A DNA stretch of 64,000 bases, from NCBI RefSeq assembly GCF_015832195.1, contig NC_052018.1:38569052-38633051 (forward strand). Reading direction: 5' to 3'. Both the position numbers and the translations under genes were made by a program. The DNA is from Motacilla alba alba. Its lineage: Eukaryota > Chordata > Aves > Passeriformes > Motacillidae. The notes below the pieces were generated by a model, which made no database searches, was not told the origin of the DNA, and saw nothing but the letters and a program-made list of their open reading frames with translations. This document shows positions 49,613-63,412 of this stretch, piece by piece. Numbering within the stretch: position 1 is the stretch's first letter; the number at the start of each line of letters is the position of its first letter.

Positions 49613-52065
49613 TTACAACTGAAGAGAGAAATACCAATGCAGATTCATCAGCTGTGCAAATTTTTAAATTTGTTTGACACTTCCATGTCCATATTTATTT
49701 AGTGGCTCCAATTCATCTTGCTTAACTATTAGTGTCCTTTACTTTCTTCCTAAAAGTGTTCTTCACTGCACCATTTCTTGATCATGATGGAAAAAGCCAT
49801 TTTTCTGCTACAATCTCAGTTTAAATTCAACTCAAGTACCACAATAGGTCTTCCTATTTACATTCTGTTTAACTTTGATGAGAATTACTACTCTTTATCC
49901 ATTTGTAAAATAAAATAATTTCTCTTGATCTATAAAGCTATATCATTTGTCCAATTTTCTTCTCACATCTCAATTACTTCAACAGCTACTATATCTAAAG
50001 TAACACCATCCAACACTTGCTACTTCAGAATGCTGCAAAATCACTTTTTTGGGTATGTTTCTTTGCATTCACTGGATCTATCTACTAATTTTGGTCAAAA
50101 ATTATGCCTCTCTCTGCTTTTTACAGCATTTCCTACTTGACCACTTCCTAGTCAGCTGAAACATCTATTCTTGATTCAAAGTTTGATTTAAAGTTTTATC
50201 ACTGAAATTTAAATTTTTGGTTCATTTTTAAACAGTATGATCCATAATTTCTTCTGCCATATCCTCCATGCTTGAGGGAATCTCTTCATGTATAGCTGCC
50301 AAACAATAGCATTGTCTTCCTTCTGCTGCCTGAATGATGTTACACTAACTTGACTGCTTCTATCATACTTTCTTTCCTTGGAACTCCCTCATTTAGCTGA
50401 ACGCATCTATTTTCTCTTGTCCTGCACTCTGGTTGGAAGTTACTTAAAATAAGAAATCCCTAAATGTTGTCTCAATATATTCTCATAATGCCTTATACAA
50501 TGGTATTTGAGATCCAAAAACTAAGGCTTGAGACTGCTGGACAGTGAACATGGCTAACAAGATGATGACTTGATGGTGGAAATCATCACTTGCTCTTGCC
50601 TTGAGAAAACTGCTGAAGGAATATTCACTTTAAACACTAGATATTTTGCATTGAAATCAGGGAGAAGCCATGGGAAACTCAGCAGAGAGCTAAGATGCAC
50701 TGTGCATTAACAGAAGTTTTTTTCCTTTGGCAAAGGCTATGAAGTTACGATAACATAGACTATCATTTTAACAGAAGAGTGTTTTTGTTTTGTTTTTGTT
50801 GTTTTACTTCACCATAGATGGAGCCAATCAATTTAATTATGACAAAGCTAAACATTCAGATACCCTTTCTGTGACCTTCAAAGGGGGAACATCTCTTCTC
50901 TTGCACATGATCCACTAGGATCAATTTTCAAAATCCGCTGAAAGTTATAAATATTTCAGGTTCCTTTTCCAGGCAAAGAGGCTGTGACAGAAGGTAAAAA
51001 GGAGCACCCTAGGAAGGTATTCAGTTATGTGCAAAGAACCACTTTATCTTTCTGAAAAGCAGATAAGGTTCCTAGCAGGAGAGGACCACATACTCTACAA
51101 GCCTTATGGGCATATGCAAGATCTCATGCCACCAGAAAACGTCTTGATGAAGTGGAATGTGCTGTTCTGTTAATTAAACCAACATCTTAATTAAAATACA
51201 TTCCTTCAAATATAAAACAGTTTACGTGAATACCCCCAAGGATGTCTCTGTTATTTTTTTTTCAGTCTATTTCATTTTAGCATTTTGAATTGCATGTATA
51301 ATTAATTATAGGTGGAATTTAAAAAAGCAGGTCTAGTGAGTTGATTCTGATTGCATTAGCTATCACAGAGAATCCTGCAGGATCCTCCTTCAGAACTTCA
51401 TGAGTTTTTCCACAGCATGAATTCCGAGACATTGTCTTTTTTTTTTATGTGAAAGCCTCTAGAGCCTGGAACCCTTGTCTCACCTCTTTTGCTTTGGTAA
51501 GCTTTTTTTCTGATTTCTTTTTTTCCTCCACAAAGTCACACTGTCTGCCAATCCATCAGCAGCTTCCTGAGATATATCTCCCCAAGTTTAGATAATACAT
51601 ACCTTATCTTACAGACACAAGCAGGGTATCCAGGCTGTCAGAGAGATCTTCACAAACAACACAGCAATTCTCCAATGGGAAACTTCTAAAGACAAGAAAA
51701 TGTGCTCCCATACCCTGGAGATTTAAAGGGGTGATTCAATGTTATATTGTTATGTTGACATACATAATTTTTTTCAAAGTCTGGTAATGCTTCAGGGAGA
51801 TGGAATGGGGGGAATTTGGAGGGGCCAGTACACTCATCCAATCCATTGAAAAAGGGCTTTTATTTAGACTGTACAAATCAAAGTAGATAAATAATACTTA
51901 AAAATACACATTCATTTTCTTTAGGAGGAACACTAGTATAGAAATCCCTTCTCCCTAATGCATTAATATCCTTTCATGTTTCATTGATATTGTTAGTGCA
52001 TATTTATGACCATAGGGATGAATGTATTCTTTATTCTCTACTGCACCATTTTCTTCTTTCCTACA
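49613..52065. other. AT-rich non-coding DNA
   Basis: No recognisable gene or repeat. Confidence 0.5.
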
Positions 52066-52260
52066 AATAAGGGGCAAAAAAACTCCAACCCCCTCCCCAA
52101 ATCCCCTAAAACCAGCCAGACAAAAAAGCCCTGAAAAAACCCAAAACCTACCAACCCCTTTCCCAAAAAACCAAGCAACAAGTTAAAATCCCAAAACTCA
52201 CCAAAAACCAACCAAAAAAAACCCAAAAAAACCCCAAAACAAACAAAACCACAAAAGCAA
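52066..52260. repeat. Nearly G- and T-poor A/C tract
   Basis: About 190 bp made almost entirely of A and C on the plus strand, with motifs such as CCAAAAACC, AAAACCCC and CCAACC. It is not a regular tandem array. The minus-strand frame 52038-52226 (rich in Phe, Gly, Leu, Val) comes from this composition. Confidence 0.85.
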
Positions 52261-52886
52261 AGATGAAAATCTTATTCCATGATCATTTCCATAGTTTCCA
52301 AAGTCTTCCTTTCCCATCTAGGTTCTCCTGTCAAACAGAGTAGTTAACAACTTTTCCATGACAAAAATATTTTTCTTCTAGGCAGTTAGCTATTTTCAGA
52401 AAGCTTATGGAATCTTGTGGGTTTTGAGATATCTATCTCTCAGAATCAGTTGACACTGACCAATAATTCCAGAAGTTCCTGTTGAAATATCGTCCTGTGT
52501 ATACTTGCACATGAATGTGCACTGAATATGGACTCAATATTTGGTTACAGATGGTAGATTTATTTAGGAAAATCGACAAAAGAAATTCCCCAAAATAAAA
52601 CCAAATAATTGGCAGTAATAGAGATTATAAAAATTTAATTTTTAAGACAATATTTTAAAATATTTATATAATATAAGTTATAAATATCTAGTAAAGATAT
52701 AGGTGTCATAAAGATACAATTTTTTGTAATTTTAAACATACCTATAGACAAATAATATTTTATCAGATTTTTACATTATTTATATTTGGTTACCAGATTT
52801 GTCATATAAAGAAATCAGGAGAGTAACACAGAAGGGTGAGCAAATCAGCTGTCAATACACATGTAAATACAAAAAAAACCCAACTA

Positions 52887-52941
<55 letters not shown>

Positions 52942-54142
52942 AAACCCCAAAATAGATTCAATTAAACATCTTAGTGGCAATAGAATTCTTACCTCACAGG
53001 CAAAAGCATAATTAAGTGTAGAGGTAATTTCTAGTTCCATAAATAACTGTCTATAATCATACACAATTGGCATGTCATTATTTATATTACAGAAAGAAAA
53101 AACAAGAATAGAAAGTAATAATAGTCTTATAGAACTGAGTTCCATATAAATAAGTTTTTCAATCTCTTCTTCCTCTCACTTTTCTCAAGTATGTTCATTA
53201 AAACTATCTGAAAGCATCATGTGAAAATAATTTTTCTTCTGCCTATTCTCCATAAGAACAACATGAAGCATAGGAAGGAATAATATGACCACAGTGCATC
53301 AGTCCCTAGTTAAAAAATCAGCTGAATAACATGAGAATTATCAAGAAAGATAATGCCGTTTTTTGGCTGTTAAAAAGAATTGGCTATTTTTCTACATCAG
53401 AAATAAATCAGTCCCTGTTTTGAATTGAACTGAAATATGTGAGACTGAGAGTGATAACATGAGCATTTACAAACAGTAGACTGATCTGGTATATTCTTGA
53501 TGGATGTAACAATAAAAGGGAAACTAAAAAATGTCCCTGTCTTGCTAAAAATTGATTGGTATTTTACTGGAGAAAATGGGAGTTTTCTTCACTGATGCTT
53601 CTTACTTCGTCATTCAATATTATAATTTTTAATCTTCTTTAAGGTGCAAAATTACACTAGATAACATACTACAATCCCAATGTAATTTTATTTTATGTTT
53701 ACCTACATCTTCCAAACCTGATTAAATTAACTAGATTAGAGGTTGCAAATGTAGAGATAAGGATGGATGGGAAATCTTTCAGGCTGTGTGTTTGCTTGGA
53801 AAGCCCCCCAAGTCAGAACTGTATGTTGTTGCAGTATGTTTACTTAGTTTACTCAGATGCGTGCAAATGCATATACTGAGGATGCAGTATAGGCATCAGT
53901 GTTTGGTAACTTGATCTACATTCATTTCAGAAGCTGGATTATGGGTCTTTTATCTCAGTATTTTGAGGTTGAGTTCAGATCAGGTATTTTCCTGACCTAC
54001 TCTGTGCAGATGATGTCACCATCCAACAGCACTTTGTTTCTCTCACTTAGCATAAATACCCGGAATCTTGGGGCAAATATTAAGTCACAGTACATGGTAA
54101 GGCCATAGCCTCTAAGCACTCAAAGATCTGATAAAAGCTTTT
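52261..54142. other. AT-rich non-coding DNA with one A/C tract
   Basis: No gene recognised. It contains the (CAAAA)n-like tract at 52868-52952. Confidence 0.5.
52868..52952. repeat. (CAAAA)n/(CAAAAA)n low-complexity repeat
   Basis: Alternating AAAAAC and AAAAC units ending in AAAACCCCAAA. No G occurs in the tract. Confidence 0.9.
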
Positions 54143-54252
54143 CAGAAGTTTTCAAAAAATATATAGATGTGGAGTCTGTAGTGCTGGGTTAGTGATTGGA
54201 CTTGATGGTCTTAGAGGTCTTTTCCAACCTAAACTATTCTATGATTCTATGA
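54143..54252 (+). mobile_element. CR1 LINE 3' terminus, short
   Basis: The last ~110 bp of a CR1: 'gattggacttgatggtcttagaggtc', TTTTCCAACCTAAACTATTC, then two 8-bp terminal units ATTCTATG ATTCTATG. This is the best preserved CR1 terminal repeat in the window. Confidence 0.93.
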
Positions 54253-54848
54253 TAAGGATTAAAGCAAGTAGTCAGGGATATCAGATGGATTAATGCATGT
54301 TTGGGAACATGCTCTTCTATGAACATAGGAGTTTAGTTTCCAGCTCTGTCAGTCCTTTCTTCTCACATATTTAAAACCTTGACTAGAATAAGTCTCAGGG
54401 TTGAGGGATGAGTAATGCCTTTTTTATTTTAAAACATAAGAGGTGTTTAAAACTATTGTGTCTACATATGAGGCTGTATTATGGAGAAAAGTAGCCTGGT
54501 GCCAGGAAAAAGAGCAGTGACCAGTGGATGATGCATCATTGCCATCTACTTTAACCTGGGATGTTAGATGCAGCCATCAAGGGGGCTGAACAGAAAATTA
54601 GGAAATCACAATGTGACAGGCTCCATTTTCTTTACATTTCTGCTCTGTGAAAGAGTGAATTTCACTCATTGGAAATACAGTCTTACTGGACTAAAGTAAC
54701 TCAGTCCCATTGATTGGCCTCCTCAGCCAGCTAGTGGAGTTTTATGACATATTTCAACACAGCTCTAATTAACAACAAATAGAACATATCAGTAAATTCA
54801 GTGCAAACTGAGGCAATTCAATATAATGGGGGATTAGTCTGTAAAATT
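54253..54848. other. Non-coding DNA
   Basis: No recognisable gene or repeat. Confidence 0.5.
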
Positions 54849-55788
54849 TGTGTTTTGGGTTAACCCTCATGCTGACAAAAACCACTCTATTGTTCCCCTC
54901 CACAGCTGCACAAGGGAGACAAAATACAATGAAAAGTTTAGGGGTTGAAATAAGGACAGGGGAGCGATCACTCAGCAACTGCCATCACAGAGAAAACAGC
55001 CAATTTAGGGAAATAAATCTAATTTCTTGCCAATCAAAACAGAGTATTATAATGAGACCCTAAATCTTAAAAACACTTTTCCCCACCCCTCTCTTCTCCC
55101 TGGGCTCAACTTTACTGCCCAATCCTCTGCCTCCTCTCCACCAGTGGGGAAGGGGAATGGGGAATGGGTCTCATGGACAGTGCATCACACATTGTCGCTG
55201 CTTCTGCTTTCTCCTCCTAGGGAGAACTCCTCATGTTCTTCCCCTGCTCCAGTGTGGGGTCCCTCCCTTGGTGTGCAGTTCTTCAAGAACAGACTCCTCT
55301 GGGAGTGTGGGTAGCCCACAGGGTCACAAGTCCTGGCAGTAAATCTCCTCCAGTATGATCTCTTTTTCCATGTATCCAAAAGTCCTGCCAGGAACCTGCT
55401 CCAGCATGGGCTTCCCACAGGGTCACAGCCTCCTTCATGCACATCCGCCTGCTTTGGTGTTGGGGTCTCCACAAGCTGGAGGATGTCTGCTTCATCATGG
55501 GGCTCCTTGGGCTGCAGGCGCACAGCTGCCTCACCATGGTCTGCAGGGGCCTCTCTGCTCTGGCACCTGGAGCTTCTTCCCCTTACAGCTTCCCTGACCT
55601 CCATGTCTGCAGAGCTGTTTCTGTCACATGTTCTCACTCCTCCCTCTGGCTGCTACCACCACCAACCTTGGCCAATGGAGGTCCATCTTGGAGTTGACTG
55701 GCACTGGCTCTGTCAGACACAAGGGCATCTCCTGGCACCTTCAGCCAAAAGCCACCCCTATTACCAAAACCTGGCCACACAAACCAAT
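54849..55788 (-). mobile_element. Long avian ERV LTR, antisense
   Basis: About 940 bp. The plus strand begins TGTGTTTTGGGTTAACCCT and ends near CACACAAACCAATTT. I recognise it as a widespread avian LTR-type repeat whose promoter end is at the right: on the minus strand an inverted CCAAT (plus TTGGCCAATGG near 55667-55677) lies near the start. The middle has several diverged modules of the type CTCCAGCATGGGCTTCCCAC-AGGGTCAC (around 55240-55470), a repeat internal to this family. Open frames on both strands (up to 150 codons) are translations of these modules. Class (probably ERVL-like) is from memory and not tested. Confidence 0.7.
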
Positions 55789-56517
55789 TTATTTCAAAGA
55801 AACTAAGAAAGAAAAAAAAATTGAAATATCTCCTAATGTTAATTAATGTATGTTTTTTAAATTATGAAATACATTTATTTGTTGTCAGGAAAACATGAAG
55901 TTATGACATGTTCAGTCTGTAAGTAATTTTTCCCTAGTCCATAATTTTCCTAGCTATTTATAGAGTATAAGCAAATGCTTACAGTCTTGTTCTTTCTGTC
56001 CCTTAATTAAAGGAATAACAAATTGAAATTATGCATTCTGGGCATGTATTAATTTGTATACTTTTTTTTTTTTTAAGATGAATAATGAAAACACCACCCT
56101 TTCCTTTCATTTACATAAAATATTGCAAAATTAAATAGAAGTTTTTTGTTTGATGTTTGTTTTATGATGGTTGAGGGTGGGTTTTTTTTAGCTTTTTTGT
56201 TTTTCTATTTCTGGAAGTAGTGCACTGTAAACAAAACAAGAATATATTTCTTTTCACTTTTCCTTATACCAAGGGACATGATGACGCATTGCTTTAGAGA
56301 TGCATCTGTCATATTGAGCCACATAAAGTGACATGATACAATGTGACATGTTGATGAACAATGTGACACATGGTACATATTTCAATGTATCATTCAAGGC
56401 AGAATTATAACAAGGCAAGTCCCAGATTTAAAAAGAACAGAGCTCTCTACATTCTACTTTATTTTTTTTTCCTTTCTAGAAACTGTAAAGATTGCCTAAA
56501 AAATATGTCCCTTGATA
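55789..56517. other. AT-rich non-coding DNA
   Basis: No gene recognised. A small cluster of related ACAATGTGACAT/ACAATGTGACAC motifs occurs at 56330-56375. Confidence 0.5.
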
Positions 56518-56766
56518 GAATCCTAGGATTATAAAATCATAGACAATTTTAAATTGGAAGGAACCCATCAGGATCATCGAGTTCAACTCCTGACCCTGCA
56601 CAGGACACTCCAAGAGTCACACCACGTGCCTGAGAGCATTGTCCAAATGCTTCTTGAACTCTGACAAGCTTGGTGCTGTGACCACTTCCCAGGTCCTGTT
56701 CCAGTGCCCAGCCACCCACTGTGTTTCCAACATGCAACATAAACCTCCTTTGTCGGAGCTTCAAAT
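56518..56766 (-). mobile_element. CR1 LINE 3' end, antisense
   Basis: On the plus strand: GAATCCTAGGATTATAAAATC (decayed terminal repeats), AATTGGAAGGAACCCATC, 'atcgagttcaactcctgaccctgcacagga', GAGAGCATTGTCCAAATGC and 'cttggtgctgtgaccact'. This layout fits a CR1 subfamily with the 'ggaacccatcaggatcatcgag' 3' end (often called CR1-Y type). The 5' end is truncated near 56766. The minus frame 56549-56764 is this repeat. Confidence 0.9.
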
Positions 56767-59700
56767 CTTCAGTAGTACTCTTGGACTAGTAGTACTCTAT
56801 TTGCTAATGTTAATTACATGGGAAGCAATTTTCTTAGCATTTTCAGTCTGGCTAAAATAATACCCACTGCACCATATAAATAAGAAAACTATTTTTAAAA
56901 ATTATTGAATCTTGTTCTGGTGTGTGATATCAAGTTGTGAATAATGTAGGCAGAGAGAAAAAGTAAATTTAATTCAAGAGGAAATCATGAAGAATTTTAG
57001 CTGACAGCTTTTGCTTATGAGAATGCATTTCTGTACAGCAGTTATTGTACTGTTATTACTGGACTTTGTTAGACTCATGATATATGTAGGAGTTTGTAGG
57101 CAGCAGGAGCACAATATTGGTTACTTAAACAGAAAGATTTATTCACTTCTAAATTGCATTAACTGTGCTTATGTGCTGTAAACAGGGCCATACTAGGAGT
57201 TAAAATATATATATAATGCAACTTTGAGAAAAGTCTTTCTCGTGTTTATATTTTAATTTATTTACTGGATTTTATAGTTAAACAATACAGTTTCAAGATA
57301 GAAATCATGAAGCAGAAGGTTGCTAAATGGGGTTCAGAGAGAATATGAAAAAATACAGAATAAAAATATAGAAAAACAGAGGAATCTTGTAATAAAAAGT
57401 TGCAGGAGCTGCGAAAGAAAATGCTCATACTCAGTGCTCATAGAACCTTAAGAAAAAGAGCAGAGGACAAATTAGGATATCTCCATATGTTCATGTTGTA
57501 TGTTTGGCCCCTCATCTGAATCTACAATCCATCTCTTTATTCACATATAACTCCCCAGGATTCTCGAAGGAGCCAGGTTTCCTAGATATATTCAAGCCTC
57601 TCCCAAATATACTATCTGATAATGAGGGATGAAGGAAATCAGGTCACCGACAGCTCAGAGATGCTGAAATTTGCCTGTGTATGATTATTAAGGCCTTATA
57701 CTAAGGCCAAATACAAGATTTGATGTAGTCCCAGGGGAGTCTCACCATTTACCTTCATTGGTTTCAAACAGAATTCTCTTTTGTAACTGGCTCAGATTAG
57801 TAATGCAGACTTTCTAGAAAACAAATGAGTCCACACAGAAAGCTTTAAGATAGTTTTTAATGAGCACAAATACTGGTATACAGTGATTACAAAAAACAAA
57901 AGGAAATGAAATGACTTTTTTATTTTCTCCATTCTCCTTCATCTCTAATATTGGTTCTGTAGCCTCAGGTGCAGGCAGAATGCTTTGGACTTTGTTCTCA
58001 AATCCAGCAGCATAAAGAAAAAAAAACCAAAAGAAACCCCACAACCTCCCTGTGATCCTCCTTTTATACTCAAATTCAGTCCATAAGAGTGAAAACTCAG
58101 ATACATCGAAATGATGGGAAAACTTTTACTGACTATTCCGAGGCCAAGAATTCATTTTCTGTATAAAGAAAAAAAAATATTTCCTGTTTCTTTCCCTAAC
58201 CTTATTAAACAAGGCATCATTATAAATGCTTAAGGTTAATTTATGCAGTTGCAAGTGATACAAAGCAGTACAGAATTTGACTCATTCTATAAACGGGAAT
58301 CAAAGTAGTGAATTGCATGTGAAAGGGTGCTGGCTTTGAAGAATAGCTGATTATCAATAATTATGATGCCTGTGATGAGTACTTTGACTTTTACCATTCC
58401 CTGCAATTTATGTGATTTAGATGTATAGAAGGGAGAAAAATGAAACAAGAGCTTCAGCATATTTGGGGAAATAATTTTTTTTTTAAAAAAAGAGTAAACC
58501 CAAGCCTTCATTTCTCAAAAGAGTAACTAGATAGATTGCATTTGAGAGCCATCAACACTATCAGCATTTAAAAGACAACGAGACAGTGAGAGTAAAAATA
58601 GTTTGATAAAACAATTCACAACTAATATCAGGAAAATTGAAATTTCAACATTGCTGTCACTCTGCCGACTGAGTTGAAGAGGTGAGCTGATGTAGGGCTT
58701 TTTTTTAAGCTGTGATTGGCCTGCCAGCATGGATTTGTGTTGTCATGCTGAGGGCCCCTCTAATAGCCCAGAGGTAGCAGGTGGCTGCTGACTTACAGAG
58801 GCTTGCATCTATTTTATTATTTGTTGGCTCTTCTATCCCTGACAGATTCAAACACAAATAAATTCAATCAAGGACCTCTACCTTTCTATGATTCCATTTG
58901 GTACCTGTAGCGAGCTGCAGCACATTTCTGAAATAACATGACAACTGTCCCAGTGATGTGACTAGAGGTAAACAAGATGTTTTATATCCTTGGTGGTGAT
59001 GGCTGGGCATCTGAAACAGGGAAGAAAATAAATACAAGTTTCTTGTGGAGCTCACAATGGGCAAAACCAGTGCACTTTAGAACAGAGGCCTTAGAAATCT
59101 ATCCTTAGAAATCTAAAGGTGCAAAATAAAGAAAACTATTGTTTTGAGTGAAAATTGAACAGTATTTTGACAACCTCACACAAAATCTTTAGGTATAATG
59201 TCAAGAATATGACCACTTAGTACAAAGTGGTTATACTGTAAGCATGCTGAGTTTCCACATTCTTCACCATGTGGAAATTGAAAGTAGCTTTTAAAAATCA
59301 CTTTAAGGTTAATAAGAGATCATCATCCCTATCTGTGGTGAAAAGTACATTGCCATGTGATCCAAAAGAGCTTACTGAGTCAGTTGGTAAATGTCCTTGC
59401 CTCAGGTCTTTTGGTGAATGCTGGATATCTCTGAGGTTAGTCTGTCACAGATTGTCCCCAAACCTGAGGTCTGCTGAAAAGTAATTCTCCTTTAGAAGGC
59501 GGGTGTGCAGGCATTCTGATTTTATTCTACTCTGGTAACAAGGGCCCATTTTTACAAAGCATCTGCAGAATTGGTTGAATGTGAAGGTGAGATTCTCCCA
59601 AGATCTGGACTACTTTTACTTTGTAGAGATAAATGCCCATAAATAGGAAGAAAACATCAACTAGTAAATATTTGTAAACTTTATTTTATCTGTCCTCATC

Positions 59701-61127
59701 AAAGAAATTTTTGAGAATTCTGACAGTAACTGTTGAATCAAGATAAAGGTATCCTTCATCCCATATACAGCTCACTTGGATGTAAATGGATGATACATAT
59801 AACATGAAAGTATAATTTTCAAGAATTGTCTACTCAGCTTAAGTGAAGCAATCATTCTTCCACCATGTGTCAGGGCTGAGAGATTTTAAGGCATTTTCAT
59901 GTTCTGGTAAAAAGTATTTCTGATTAAATGATTCTGCTAACTTTTATCCAGGAAGCAGTATTCCAAATTCTTATTCAGTCATTTCGTCCTATTGCTGAAT
60001 TGCTCCCATTTTCCTCCAATTGAAAGGAATAGATAGACAGTTCAACATTGATTCCACCTCACATGACCCTGACCCAGCTTTCCCTTTTCTCTCTTCATTC
60101 CTCTGCAAAGAGCAGGAGTGATGTTAGGACATTCAGGTAATTTCTATACACTCTCCTACTCCACTAAATCTTCATGTTTCTCTCAAAAAAAACCCTCAGA
60201 AGATCAGAAGAGATGGAACTAGCAGAAATTTCAGCATGTGTCAAATGGCAAAAACATTGAGTTTTCTGAGTTAGCCAAAGCACAAAAACTTGGAACTGTC
60301 CAGACACTAGGATTCAAGCACAAAACTCCCAAGAGTTACTTGTCTCTCTCAGCATTTTCCTCATACAAATGCTTACTCTATCTTAAAAGGAAAAAGTTTA
60401 TTCTGCTTCCTTGCTATTTTAAACATGGAGTTAGTGATAGTCAACACCTCTCTAGGAATCTGTTTCTCAAATCTCCTGTCATATTATTTTTCTGTAAGTA
60501 TTTTTCTTATCTTGTGGTAAAAACTGCCAAATTTTGTTGGTCTACAGTTTCACACTGTGACGTCCTGACTGTCAATTCATGAGTCAGCACTTCTCTATGC
60601 TACCAAACCTTGCTGCATCAAAATAAAGTTTCATATAATTTTGAACTAAGCAGTAGAAATTCCTTGGCAAACATTTTAGGCTCTGCAAATTACAAATTGA
60701 GTACCTTTTTTAGTTTTCTGTGTTAGTGGTCTGACCTATCAGTTGCAATCATTGAAAGGTTTCAGGAGATGACTCACCTGTGTCTCAATTGGGTGGTAAT
60801 TACAGGTAATTGCAAGCATAGGGTGGAACAAATACTCAACTTTAGCCAATTTAAACTCAATTTAGTATTCAGGGACAGATTATAGAGTAGAGGCTAAGCA
60901 GGTTTATGGTTTCCTTTTCATGGATACTTTCACAAAGTCCCAGGAATAGGGACAACAGTCCCAGAACTGTTGCCCATACTATGAGCCTTTTCCTTTAAAT
61001 CAAAGTATGTCCCTGAATGAAGAGGGATAGCACTAGGTAGTAAAAGAGAAAATTACTGGATTTTGTGCCACTTCTTCTACATGTAAAAGTTCTTTTTTCC
61101 TATTTAAACTTTTTTGACTTGTTTCTG

Positions 61128-61222
61128 TCAAAAAAAAAAAAAAAACAAACCAAAAAAAACCCCAAACCCACAGTGAACAAAGCAGAACAACAAAAAACCC
61201 CAAACAAAACCCTCCCAAACAA
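61128..61222. repeat. A/C-rich low-complexity tract
   Basis: Poly(A) followed by CAAACC, AAAACCCCAAAC and similar motifs. It resembles the tracts at 45335, 52066 and 52868. The Phe/Gly/Val-rich minus frames are compositional. Confidence 0.85.
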
Positions 61223-61325
61223 CCAGAACTGATACATACATTTCATGAATCAGTGCAGTTGTACAGCCATATATGAACAAAAATGACAGCTGAGGACAAC
61301 TTGTCTCGATGAGGAAAAGAAGAAT

Positions 61326-61370
<45 letters not shown>
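61326..61370. repeat. (CA)n-(TA)n compound microsatellite
   Basis: CACACACACATACAT followed by about 15 TA units. Confidence 0.93.
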
Positions 61371-61372
<2 letters not shown>

Positions 61373-63369
61373 CTCTCAAAGAAAGATATAATCTGGACAA
61401 TGCTTCAGAAAAAAAGAAAAAAATAAGAGAGAGAGAAAAAAGAGAGATTATTGATGCAGAATACCTTTAAAAGATTTAGAGAACTTTATGAATGAGTCAG
61501 ACTAAATGTACCATCCAGAAAAGAATAAGCTAATTTGTACCAGTCCCTATATACACAGTTGTGCTATAATGTCCATTGTTCTATCTAGTCTTCTAACAAT
61601 TTGGTTCTTTCATATCTACACCTTTAGCTATCAAGTACTGCTGAAGAGGAAATTGGAAAAGAGGTTATTATTTCAGCTAGACTTGATTCAAGGCACTTGG
61701 ATTCAAGTTCCCAGACTTGGATAACTTTGGTTCATTGACTCTGGGCTCCAGACTAGCATCAGCAAAAAGGAGGTGGTAAATCTGTAACTCACAGAAGCAG
61801 AATGCACATTAAATGTTCCCAGCATTTCACAAGCCTGCTAGATGCTAGCACAATAAATGTTGTGGAAGGCCTAGAAATAAAGTGCTTAATGAATGAGTCA
61901 TATCCTTGTCTTCTATAGTATCCTCTCTCTTTATCCCAAGTAGGAAATCTAACCCAATTAATTTGTTTAATGTTTCCAAACACATCTGGGAAAATTATAT
62001 TTGCTCTCTTCACCCTCTTCTGTAAAATAAATGCAGTTTGTGTACCAGTCACTTCCAATAGGATAAATTCAGAAAGATGCCCTCCATGTATACCCACAGA
62101 AAAGTGTACTTAGTTCCTGTGTGATGAGAGAGACTCCGAGTGTAACACTGTAACAAATTTGAACGCAGCATTTTGCTGTTTGCTGGTTTTTGGTTTTGGT
62201 TTTTTTTTATCTTTTTGCAACTGAATACTTAGGGTTCCAACCAAAAATATTTAAACTAAAATGAACTGGGGACATACTTTTATAGGTAGACTGCATGACA
62301 AATGCTTCTAAGTGTAATCATGTCTTCACAGAAGCATTTTTTCCAGTTTCTTTGTAAGAGAAAAAGTAACCACACCAATGTATCAGGAACTTTGGCTAGT
62401 AAAGTACATTTAAGTTGATGTAATAGCACAAATTACATCGCTGGGGGAATTTCTACCTTCCTGAGGAAAGACTGCTGGGAAAATTTACTGGTGACCTGCT
62501 GCAAAACTTCCAGGTAGTTGCATTCTTCAAACTGAATTCAGTGCTGCAGGTCCATTTCTAGTTAGAAAAGTCGTGTAGTATATAGATCCTTCATTTGTTA
62601 ACTTCATATATGGTGTGGTTTTATATTGATGTATCTATGAAGCTTTTCAAAATATGAAGTTTTCTGCACATATGCAGAAGATGAATCACCACTGTTTGCA
62701 CCTGCAAAGACTCCATTTAACCTGTTTGCATACAAAATTTAGTGCTTGCCTAACCAAAGAGTATTTGTGGGCATCCAATGGTTCTCTGCCTTTTGAGCTT
62801 CCAAACCAAGTTTTCCACATCTGATACTATTAAATATTTAGAATTGAAAAGGGAATTACACTTCAAAAATCACTTCTTGAGTTGAAAACACAGGATTCAA
62901 GTTGTTCAGTAAAAAAGCCAGGAGCTATGAGTCAGGCAGTGTGTGCAATGTTTTAATTTCTCTAATAAGACAGTATAATGGCCCATTATTGTTTTTACAT
63001 GCCACCTTACTGTGCTCCTTGGACAAATTTTCTGTCAAATTTTCTTTTAGCCTCCGTATATTACATTTGTATTGACCCTGGGCCCTTTCAAAATATTGTG
63101 TTAGAGAAATGTTGAAGTGTTTCACTAAAAGTGTTCAAAGCCACTGACAGCCTTCCAGTAAACATTGTGTTATTCATCTCTCTATTAGAGGTATTATATG
63201 CTGGTTTATGGATACGTATTTGTATATTTATACCTATATGTACCTATGTACCTATAGTTGTACTCTTATATGTATGCACATAAATACACACAAATATATA
63301 TGAAAATATACATATAGGCACTTGTATATAGGAATTGTAAAAACTTAAATACTTATGATTAGAAATTTG

Positions 63370-63371
<2 letters not shown>

Positions 63372-63410
<39 letters not shown>
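63372..63410. repeat. (TA)n microsatellite
   Basis: About 20 uninterrupted TA units, flanked on both sides by TATA/TACATA-rich sequence from about 63180 to 63425. Confidence 0.95.

Positions 63411-63412
<2 letters not shown>

Noticed and set aside
52038..52226. CCCCAAAA motifs as interstitial telomere sequence
   Set aside because: Vertebrate telomeres are TTAGGG; these tracts are irregular A/C-rich low complexity and not tandem arrays.
55185..55637. 150-codon minus-strand frame
   Set aside because: Lies inside the long LTR repeat at 54849-55788 and is made of its internal modules.
61789..62097. 102-codon minus-strand frame, the most protein-like unexplained frame near the right end
   Set aside because: I could not match it to any family, it has no visible splice context, and its length is within chance for AT-rich DNA of this size.
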